From: Chromera velia
Taxonomy: Eukaryota; Sar; Chromeraceae
Length of the DNA: 32,500 bases
NCBI GenBank assembly: GCA_018398765.1
Contig: JAHBMJ010005856.1
Coordinates: 179,256 to 211,755, forward strand
Reading direction: 5' to 3'
The position numbers and the translations under genes are program-made. Positions 10,633 through 19,174 of the stretch are shown piece by piece (the first letter of the stretch is position 1; every line of letters begins with the position of its first letter). The notes under the pieces were generated by a model, which was not told where the DNA came from, did not search any database, and saw nothing but the letters and a program-made list of their open reading frames with translations.

Positions 10633-13600
10633 TTGAGGGAGAGACGAAGTTCATGGTCGTCGACTTTTTCCCTTTCCTTTCCTTTTTCCCCTCTTACGTC
10701 CTTTCTTCCCTCCCTCCCTCCCTCCCTCCCTTCCTCCCTAGCTTCCTCCCTTCCTCCCTTCCTTCCTTCTTTCCCTCTTTCCTTCCCTCCTTTCTTCCTT
10801 CCTTCCTTCCCTCCTTCTTTCTTTCTTTTCAGACAGTTATATGCGCTGCCTTCGTGCATCCTTGCAGGTTTCTCCTTTTCAAAAGTGCCCGGCGTGCAAA
10901 TACTTACGATCAGAAGCAGGGAAGACCGACGATGCTATTATTTGGCAAAGAATCTTGAGGGTTTTGGGGGAACACTTCGAAAAGCAGGTCAGCTGGCTGT
11001 TCTGCCCTATTTTGGCAACTCTCCCACCCAAAGTGTCTCCATCGTTTCTTGATCACTCCATCAGCTCCTTCTTTCTTTTCTTTGGAGTCTTTGAGATAAT
11101 TTGTATGATGCTCTCTCTTCATCTCTTATCTTTTTCTGTGCAGAGTGCTCAAAGGGTGGAAGTAAGCAGAAGACAACAGATTGCCTGCAAATCCTGCTCA
11201 GGCATTGGTTACGATTTGCCTGGGCGTGCCTGGTTGTTTGCTGAGGATGGAATAGATACGAGAAAGACTTCTCTGCCAACAATTTGGAGCTTGGGGCGAT
11301 CGAAGGACGTTGCTGACCTCCCGGCATTGGAGGTACATAATGTGGCAGTCACGGCTGACAGTCCAGATGTGCCTACACGGATTTATTCTCTCTTTAAAAA
11401 CATTCCTCACGATAGAAACATGTGCACGTCTATCATGTTTTGGGCCCTTGCTGCAGTAGTGGTGAGCCCCTCACACATCTTCACGATTGCTCTTCTTTTT
11501 TCCTTCCGGGTCCCGGCTCAGAGAAAGATCTCTTTTTGCACTTGCGGCCGCTTGCAGCAGGGTGAATGTGTACTTCTCTTTGCCTGTCTTATTTTAAATA
11601 TTGAGAGAAAGACAGACTCTCTCGCTGTATGACTTTACCCCCCTATTCTCCTTTTCCACTCCCACACATTGCCATACTCCCTTTCCTTGATGCCCGTGTT
11701 TACGCGCATGAAAGTACCTGGGGTCCACACACACTCACGCGAAGTAGTGATAAAACTCTTTTGATGCAGGAAAAGGTGGGGTACGCCCCAGACTACTTCT
11801 GGTGGGTGCTGGATAATACATTACGAGAGGGCAAAAACCACATCGCTCTGAGTGCTGCGGCACTACTTGTGGCGCTTGGAGTCGTCGGAAAAGAAATGTC
11901 CCTTCTCTTTCTTATGGCAGGATATATGCACATATGGATCAACGCCCTTTTTGCCGCCATGGCAAAGTAAGTTCGGCTTTTGCTTCAATCTTATTTCACA
12001 TTCTCTACTTTTCTTTTGCTTCGATCCTTTTTGCGCCTTTTTCAGTTCCCTCTTTGATGATTGCGGCCCGGGTTTCGTGGGCGTTTGTGTCTGCTGGAGT
12101 GGGAGGTTCATGACTTTTTCATATAGGTTGTTCTTTTACTTCTGAATCAGTCGTTCTTTCCAATTCTGTGAGTGTTTTGCAGGCTTTGAATTGCCTCAGT
12201 CTTTTCGCATTCGTATATGTATCTATACTCATTTGTCCTTTTGAAAATTGAAAAACGATCCTCTAGCTACCACTTTTGATTTTCCCTTTGTGGATTCAGG
12301 GCTTTCTACCATGAGGACTTTAGAACCTACAACGACTTACGGGACCTGTGGAAAAGCAAGCTGCAGAAAGACGTCGACGTCAACTACATACAGAACGTTA
12401 TGGACTTCAAAACGCTTCTTGTCCCCTATATTTTCAGAAAGAGAGGTCGGGGTTGTGCATGGCTGTATGATCAGGGTACGAGCATCGATAGAGTTTTAGT
12501 TGCTGTACGATTGTTAGGCAATATATGGTATCCCTTCAGCTTTTCTTCTTTCCGTTAAGTACGTCCCTTCTCTCCCGCCTTCCCTGTTTTTTTCTCATTT
12601 TTTCCCATCGATCGTTGCTTCAATTTTGTTTCTCCTGTCCGTTTCTCTATTTTCTTGCTTTCGTTCCCCTTGTGCATTGGGCGCATATAACTAGGTGGCG
12701 TGAAGGTGCAAAAATAGTGACACTGATTCTGACTCGTTCAGTAAGGGAAATTGATTGTCCTTTCGTCGTCCAATCTGCAGGTATTCGCAGGCCTCACGAA
12801 TTTGTGCTGTTTCGGGGAAGGGTCAGAGAGGATGGTGCACAAGAAGTGCTGCTGAAAGTGAAGGAGTGGATTACTGATCCGGTATACTCGACACCAATTC
12901 TTTTCGCAGTGTTCTCGAAGGAACTTCTGGAAAATTACGAAAGGTGAGGAGTGCATTGAATTTCATTGGTCTCTTTCTATGACAGGTTCTGTTCTAATCT
13001 TGAAAAAAAGCAATGGTCGACAGAGACAGCTCAAAATACACCATTTCCCCCTATTTGTGCAGGAGAATATATACAATCTGTAAGCCTAAGGGGGTTCGAG
13101 AACAAGGAAGAGATCCTGGACACCATAAAGAAGTGGGAAGCGAAGAGTCCACAAGCATTGCCAGAACGTGATCTATTATGGCTCCGTAGTGTTCTCAATC
13201 AGAAAGATCCAAAGTAAGCACCCCTTCTCATTTTGATCTTGCAGCCTCGTTTCTTTGGCTATTTGTTTCTTTCCCTCTCCCTGCCTGCCTGCTTGCCTGC
13301 CTGCCTGATAGTCCTTCACTTTATCTTTTTTCTTTGCTGTTTTTTGGCCTCTGAGTCAAGAGTATTTTCCTCCGTTTCCTCACCCCTCTCTAACGTCTTC
13401 TTCTGTGCTTGCAGGTTTCTGCCTGATGGTGAAGTGCGCTTCAGAGATAAGATTATTTGTGCGGCAGATCTTCTGCGTGCACAGAGGGGTGATGCTTCGG
13501 GTTCGTGTCAGCAGCGTCCACAAAGAGATTGAAATTTCAGGTCCGGTCTCATGCCACAGCCGCGGTCCCCTATCTTTTCTCTGTTTCGTCTCCCGTTCTT

Positions 13601-14625
13601 GTCCCTCTCTTTCTGTTTTTCCCGTTGTTGAATCGTCTAATATTGTTTTTCTCTTTTGATTTTTCTTTTTTCTTTTTATTTTTGTCCTTCTCTCCGCCTT
13701 CTCTCTATCTCTCTGTCTCTCTCCCCTCCCCCCCGCCCCCCCCCCCCCCCCCCCCCCCCTCTGCATGCATATGTATGTGCATGTGTGTTTAAGATTGCGA
13801 GGGGGGGGGGGAGGGTCAGTACGAAATATGTCTGCCTATGAGAAAAAGAGAAAGAAAAGACGATATAGTCTGTCTGTCTTTGTATCTGTATGTGGGCCCC
13901 CGTGCAATTCTATATGTCTAACTGCAGACGTCCCTGAACACATCGAAGAATTCAAGCGGACATACCAGGCCCAGTTTGGTCAGACAAGGGTGGAAGCAGA
14001 TCTACAGCACCACCAAAACTCTCTGCTGGGGGGAGGCGTCACAGGAGACCCAATATGTTCTTACTATGACGAAGTGGTCGATGAACGTGGGCGGCCCTTG
14101 CTCCGGGGTATAAGAATCGCCATAGAAGACTTTGTCCTGACAAAGATGGGGGCAGACAGACAAGAGGGGGATACTGCGCCGTTCTACATCGGAAAGGTCA
14201 GTGAAGGGCAGACAGGGTGACATTCAGATACACAAAATTTCTGGTGACCGCACTCCAGAAAACGTGCGTTCATGTATATTTTCTTTTTCTTTTCGTGTGC
14301 GTTCATGCAGGTAGAACAGTTTTTGGCATAGGAGACGGGAAAGGATCCTTCACAGCTGCTGCTTCAATGGTACGGTGGTACCTCAGGTGTCTTTGGAAAG
14401 CTTAGTGTTATAAAATGTGCATCCAGAAGAGGAAAATCGAAACTGTAGAAGGATTCTTGGCCCATAGATGACATCATTTGCTGGGGTTTTTCTTTGACAG
14501 AGAGAGGCAATGAGTTACCTTTTGCGCTGCTCAACAGAATGAAAGAGTGGTACCCTGACTTCCCATGGGAAGAATGTGCAAAAATTCAGAGGGGAAAAAC
14601 CTGGTTGGGGAGACATTCTAACTGA
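9310..14625 (+). CDS. DDE-type transposase-like protein, multi-exon, with one in-frame stop
   Basis: Exons read by frame continuity: about 9310-9683, 9981-10176, 10868-10987, 11144-11461, 11770-11966, 12300-12475, 12781-12943, 12986-13213, 13415-13488, 13928-14196, 14311-14386 (or 14374) and 14501-14625. They give about 770 codons, all in phase. Landmarks in order are FLGFPVCREFWKKVTGVTSR, then FTEVWHIEFPNVKMRK joined to FQKCPACKYL (a putative zinc pair). Next are FAEDGIDTRKTSLP (probable first catalytic Asp), WVLDNTLREGKNH (probable second Asp), a LVALGVVGKEMSLLFLMAGY stretch, AFYHEDFRTYNDLRDLW and GIRRPHEFVLF. From memory, relatives in algae, plants and corals share D-G-M-D-Q-x-K-T, L-D-N-x-x-x-E-N-K-N and G-H-T-H-x-x-I-D-x-x-F. 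Here the last reads GYMHIWINALF, lacking that Asp. A TAG at 14329-14331 interrupts the frame. The true start codon is unresolved, since a TGA at 9307 closes the frame upstream. The gene probably mobilised this element once. Confidence 0.72.
10386..10832 (+). repeat. Polypyrimidine tract: (TTTC)n, (CT)n and (CCTT)n
   Basis: It fills the second visible intron of the transposase gene (10177-10867). Blocks in order are TTTC tetramers, about 100 bp of CT dinucleotides, TTTC again, a short mixed segment (10635-10700), then CCTCCCTT-type repeats. Almost no purines occur on the plus strand. The long Ser/Leu/Phe and Lys/Glu/Arg frames here are artefacts. Confidence 0.93.
13722..13811 (+). repeat. Poly-C run followed by poly-G run in transposase intron
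   Basis: An almost uninterrupted C tract of about 38 bases (13722-13759) is followed 40 bases later by a run of 11 G. Both lie in the intron between exons 13415-13488 and 13928-14196. Length errors are likely in such tracts. Confidence 0.85.
14329..14331 (+). other. In-frame TAG in transposase exon 11
   Basis: Exon 10 ends PFYIGK and exon 11 opens VEQFLA followed by TAG. The same frame then continues ETGKDPSQLLLQWYGG up to a usable donor, and exon 12 (14501-14625) adds RGNELPFALLNRMKEWYPDF and more before a natural TGA. Protein-like sequence on both sides argues for a nonsense mutation rather than the natural end. Confidence 0.6.
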
Positions 14626-14812
14626 AATAATCTCAGACTCATTGCAAGGTCGTCAATATGGAAAAATCGCATCCGGTATCTGTTCAAGCTTTCATGTAAC
14701 AGAGTTGTATCTACTTTTTGATCGCATTTATTACATTATGCATAGATATGCCAATTATACAGCTACTATTATGATTATTAAAATATAGCTATGATCTAAC
14801 ATTAATACAGCT
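14626..14812. other. 3' flank of transposase gene
   Basis: AT-rich, no gene recognised. An alternative frame (14576-14788) over the last exon is open but closes in AT-rich sequence without motifs. It probably includes the 3' untranslated region. Confidence 0.4.
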
Positions 14813-14982
14813 AGCTTCAATTCTTTGTTTTATCTTTTTTTTAAAAAGAATCACGTTTTAAAGAATGTTTATTAAATTTAAAAGCTTATAAATAACGATT
14901 AAATATAATAGAATACCCTATGTTATTCCTATATTTCAAAGTCTGAAATGATGTTAAAGTCCGGTAGGTCTCATTATGTCAT
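14813..14982 (-). repeat. Right terminal inverted repeat of the 7.7-kb transposon
   Basis: Inverse of 7292-7452. Shared blocks are agcttcaatt at the inner edge, aagaatcacgttttaaagaa in the middle, and tgaaatgatgttaaagtccg with taggtctcat at the outer edge. The last six bases are TGTCAT, complementary to the opening ATGACA. Confidence 0.88.
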
Positions 14983-14986
14983 GCTC
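14983..14986. repeat. Target site duplication GCTC, right copy
   Basis: It follows the terminal TGTCAT of the element directly and begins the resumed array unit GCTCtcctctgtttgctg. Confidence 0.85.
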
Positions 14987-16560
14987 TCCTCTGTTTGCTG
15001 AGACAGAACCGGAAGGAGGGAGAGACTGCCGCTCTCCTCTGCCTTCTGTGACAGAACCGGAAGGAGGGAGAGACTGCTGCTCTCCTCTATCTGCTGTGAC
15101 AGAACTGGAAGGAGGGAGAGACTGCCGCTCTCCTCTGTCTGCTGCATATGACAGAACCGGAAGGAGGTAGAGGATGTTGCTCCCCTCTGTTTCTTACAAT
15201 AGAAGCGGAAGGGGGGAGAGACTGCTGCTCTCCTCTGTCTGCTGTGACAGAACGGAATAGAAGGAGAGACTGCCGCTCTCCTCTGTCTGCTGTGATAAAA
15301 CGGAATGGAGGGAGAGACTGCTGCTCTCCTCTGTCTGCTGTGACAGAAATGGGATGAAGGGAGAGACTGCCATTCTTTTCTGTCTACTGTGACAGAACGG
15401 AATGGAGGGAGAGACTGCCGCTCTCCTCTGTCTGTTGTGATAGAACCGAAAAGAGGGAGAGACTGCCGCTCTCCTCTACCTGCTGTGATAGAACGGGATG
15501 GAGGGAGAAGATCATCATGATGTTGCTCTCCTCTATCTGCTAAGACAAAACGGGATGGAGGGAGAGGATGTTGTTCTCCTCTGTCTCTTGCAACAGAACT
15601 GGAAGGAGGGAGAGACTGCCGCTCTCCTCTATCTGCTGTGACAGAACAGGATGGAAGGAGAGACTGCCGCTTTCCTCTGTCTGCTGTGACAGAACGTAAA
15701 GGAGGAAGAGGAATGTTGCTCTTCTCTGTCTGCTAAGACAGAACGGGATGGAGGGAGAGGATGTTGCTCTCGTTTGTCTCTTATAACAGAACTGGAAGGA
15801 GGGAGAGACTGCCGCTCTCCTCTGTCTGCTGTGATAGAATGGAACGGAGGGAGAGAATATAGCTCTCCTCTGTTTGTAACAATCAAACTGACACGAGGGA
15901 GAGACTGCCGTTCTCCTCTGTCTGGCAGTGCATCGACAGACCTGACTGGAGGAAGAGACTGTCGCTCTCCCGGGGGGTGCTACATTGAATGACAGACTTG
16001 AAAGAGGGGAAGACCGATGCTGCTAGTCTCCCACAGCGTCTGCATCGTTAATAGAAACCGAGGGAGAGATTGTTGCCCTCCTGTGGCTGCCCCCGCAGGA
16101 ATGAATGAAAGCAGAAGCCACTGCTCTCCTGACACTGTGTTGGAGACAACGTGACTAGATGGGGGGGAGGAGACATTGCTCTCCTTTGTCTGCTATGGCA
16201 GAAGTGAAGCAGGTGAGAGACCGCCGCTCTGCTGTCGGAACAACACAACTGAAGAGGTGGAGAGAATCGGAGAGACTATTATTCTCTTCTGGCTGCTGTG
16301 GCAGATGTGAATCGAGCGAGATACTGCTTCTGTCTTATGACTGAAACGATGCCACTGAAGGGGTAAAGGCTGCATGGCTACTTCGTTCTGCGACGGTCTA
16401 CCGTAGAAGAAACGCTAGAAGAAACGTGAATCAGAGGCCCCTGGGAGGCCACTGCTATCCTCGATCGAAAACGAGGGGGGGAGAGATTGATACTCTCCTC
16501 TGCCTGCTGCGGCAGTCGTGATATAGATGAGAAGCCGCTGCTCTTCTCTGTCATAAAAAA
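14983..16560 (+). repeat. Minisatellite array, right part
   Basis: The same 48-bp unit as left of the transposon, in the same orientation and register. From 14983 to about 15960 the units are close to consensus, with small insertions such as catatga at 15146. Beyond about 15960 they decay (longer spacings, gggggg insertions) until only ctctcctctg and gggagaga blocks remain near 16500-16590. The array therefore decays toward both outer edges and is most uniform around the transposon. Confidence 0.9.
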
Positions 16561-18064
16561 CAATCCACCTGAAATGAGGGAGAGATCGCTGGTCTATGGT
16601 ATCTACCAGCCGGACCTAAAGCCGGACAGTCAGTGAATAGGAAAGGAGAATGCAGCGCCCTCCCCCAACTGTGAACGTCGGTCGCGGTGTGCTTAGACCT
16701 GCAAAAGCCAACAAGATGCATCGGATTCACTTTTTTGGCCTCTGTGCTTCTCTGTTTTTCAAGAAATTAGGGATAAGAATGCCTATCATTGGTGTTATAC
16801 ACATTAACGGATCGAAATTCGTGTGCTTTCGAAGCTGGCACATTCTCTCAGGCTTAGGCTAGAAGGCAGTAGGAATTGGCAAGAATATGAGGCGCGGCCA
16901 CCCTCCAGGTGCGCCATGCACCATCATGCAGAGTATGTCTGCTACAAATGTGTGGTGCCTATGTACGCTCAACCGGAGGCGACCTCCTCTGGGTCTGACT
17001 CATAGAAAGCCTCTTGACTTTCCAAGCAAGAGCTGATGGGCTCGACATGCACGTCTGGCAATCGACTGACCGCTCTAGATCTGCACTCGCCGATGCCTGC
17101 GTGGTCTCTCTCAGCACATGACTGTTATGTCACACCTCTCCTCAGACCGTCATCTCTAGTCTGCAACGGGAGGGCAGAATGCATGGTATCAACTCTGTCT
17201 GATTCTGTCCCTCTCTGTCTTTAGAAAATTTAGGCACGAGAATGTGTGACGTGAAGAGGGTCATGGCCCAGCTTCTAACATCTTCCCTCAAAAACGATGT
17301 GATCGGTCTATTTGGTTTGTCTGACAGAGACAGTAAGACTTGCTCTTACGGTCTGATACCGGACAAGTAAGCGAGGTTTGCGGTGAATGCACTGACCTTG
17401 TGAAAAGTCTGCAATTCCTGCCAGAATGCCTCCCTCAGACGGAGGCTGCTATGCAGGAGGCTGCCAACAGGAAGCCCCTGTGACGACAAAAAATTTAAAG
17501 CGCTCTTGGGGATACACCTGTTCTGCTTCCCTGCATGAGACATCAGCGAAGTGGCTCTTCGGTGCATGGAGTGACTAATACTGCCTGGTGGCAGGGTAAC
17601 CAAGGCTCCTGAGGAGCGATGCCATTCTGCTTGTACCGCCCCTGAGGGGGAAAACTTGAAAGAACAGGAAAAGGCTGAGCCCAGTTAGGAACACAATAAC
17701 TGTGTGAGTTACGGTGAGTTACTGTGCAACAATGTAAGTAAGTGACATCGTGACGTCATATTAGATCGCGCAAACTAAAAAGGATCTCGATTTAAGAATC
17801 GAGTCTGTCGCGATGAGAGCGAGAGGTAGAGTTCTTGGCTAGTTAAGTACGACTTAACTGCTTTCTCCAGCTTTTGATCGAATCGGTCAGTCGAGAGGTC
17901 AAATTTATTCCCGACTCACCACTTTTTAAAGCCGCGTCAGAATAAATTCGGGCCGGGCCGGTCTTTGGGCCCTAAGCCCGCGGAATCGGCCGACTCGCTG
18001 AGCCTGACGAGGAACACTGGTTTCACATGCGGAGCCTGCTAACGCCGACTCATAGCTGTAAATT
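16561..18064. other. Intergenic region without recognised gene
   Basis: A GC-balanced, non-repetitive stretch. The best candidate is a short frame ending at a TAA near 17370, opening after a possible acceptor near 17223 (ctgtctttag) and reading VKRVMAQLLTSSLKNDVIGL, then FGLSDRDSKTCSYGL. It is about 48 codons, has no known motif and no partner exons, so I do not call it a gene. A minus-strand frame at 17346-17603 (85 codons) is likewise unsupported. Around 17930-18010 there is a GC-rich segment (gggccgggccggtctttggg) that could be part of an old retroelement. Confidence 0.4.
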
Positions 18065-18340
18065 GCGTGACACAATAAAGTAGAACTGCGCTGATACGTA
18101 ATTATCTACCTAAGGTAGCCATAAATTATCAAGTGTTACTATCTAGTGTATAAAGTGATCATTTGTACCGATTTGTGGCTATTTTGCTACCTAGGGTAGC
18201 CGTAAACTACTTCGACCATAAATAAAACTACACTAATTTATAATTCCATACTTGAGGTAGCTGGTAGGCCAACAAAATAAAACTGCGCCAATTTGCAAGT
18301 ACCTACCTGAGGTATCTACAAACTAGTTAGCCCATGCATT
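18065..18340. repeat. Degenerate AT-rich repeat block with CCTNAGG palindromes
   Basis: Imperfect units are marked by aataaaactgc or close variants (near 18074, 18222 and 18268), a caatttg/ctaattta block and a palindrome of the form tacctNaggta (ctacctaaggtag near 18106, ctacctagggtag near 18190, tacctgaggta near 18305). A related copy lies at about 2050-2110. It looks like a dispersed repeat family of unknown type. Confidence 0.5.
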
Positions 18341-18560
18341 GACCAAATAAAATACATACGATACTGCACCATGATCTGTGATCTTCACATCTTTTTTTCG
18401 TTTTAGAGTGGGAAAACGTTCACGATCACGAAAAAGATAAATGAGGATAAAAGCATGTCGAAGCACTGCCAGGTCAAAGAATAAATAGGGTCAGATCCTA
18501 GCTCATATCTATAATGAGACAAGGAGGTCGAGCAGAAAGGGGGTAGATGGGTTGGGTCTT

Positions 18561-18642
18561 TCCTTGATAAAGGTTTTTCTCTCTTCACAAGGGGTAGCCT
18601 TTGCCAAGGGAGAAAAAGATTATCAAGGTTTTGCACTACCTC
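18561..18642. repeat. Imperfect inverted repeat (possible hairpin)
   Basis: The left arm ccttgataaaggtttttctc and the inverse of the right arm ccttgataatctttttctcc match over about 20 bases with a few differences, around a loop of about 35 bases. It could be a small inverted-repeat element or a structured RNA; nothing further supports either. Confidence 0.35.
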
Positions 18643-19174
18643 TGATCTCCCCTTCTGGTTTTTCTATCCTGCCGTTGAAGCCACAAATGATAAGCTGCGC
18701 GCATTGAAAGTGATCAATAAGCTTGCACCTAGAATTCAAGTTGAGACTAACAGGAAAAAGCGGAACCTTCGGACAAACTAGGCTAGATCCGCCCCTCATA
18801 TGTGGGGACGCGGCATGCATAACAAAACCTTCGATCATCGTAACGAGACAAATCGTTAATCCGCGGTGGGTGATTTGCGGCTACACGCGTCAGATTACTG
18901 ACGCATGCACGCATGCAAGCTAGCACAAGAGTGAACAGCTGTGAATCTTGAAGGGCCTTCATTGAATGTCAGAAGCTTGCGGTCAGACAATGATCAGAGA
19001 CGTTACGAGAAATGAACAATAATAAGGCCCACCCCGGTGAAAGTGGTTTCCCTCAGTTTCGTGCAAAGTGTTTGCACCCCGCGCATCCCTGCCAAAAAGT
19101 TTCAAGTCTGTTCGACCATCGGGGGGAGACGCCTTTTTTCGCTTCTTCGTCTTCGTCTGCAAGAAAAGAAAAAC
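18643..19174 (+). promoter_or_regulatory. Upstream region of the helical-repeat gene
   Basis: About 530 bp before the chosen ATG. It contains gcatgcacgcatgcaagc near 18903-18918 (GCATGC-type motifs also seen in the 30.5-kb region) and no TATA-like element I would trust. A GTG-initiated extension of the frame back to 19037 exists but has no ATG. Confidence 0.3.

Larger units (their letters stand above)
7292..14982 (+). mobile_element. 7.7-kb DNA transposon inserted in the minisatellite
   Basis: Both ends are defined from sequence. The left end begins ATGACAAAATGAGACCTATC; the right end, read inverted, begins ATGACATAATGAGACCTACC. The inverted similarity continues for about 160-170 bp. The flanking host array is in register across the insertion with a 4-bp GCTC duplication. 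Inside lies a multi-exon DDE-type transposase-like gene on the plus strand (about 9310-14625), and a possible small minus-strand ORF (8717-9046). A 4-bp duplication is known for several eukaryotic superfamilies (for example Sola, Chapaev, Ginger), so it does not by itself name this one; the long AT-rich ends and the transposase motifs would need a Repbase comparison. The gene has an in-frame TAG and a divergent catalytic motif, so this copy is probably inactive, although its ends are well preserved. Confidence 0.88.

Noticed and set aside
10140-11052. Long Ser/Leu/Phe and Lys/Glu/Arg frames
   Set aside because: Products of the polypyrimidine intron tract.
17227-17371. Short frame reading VKRVMAQLLTSSLKNDVIGL
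   Set aside because: About 48 codons, no known motif, no matching upstream exon found.
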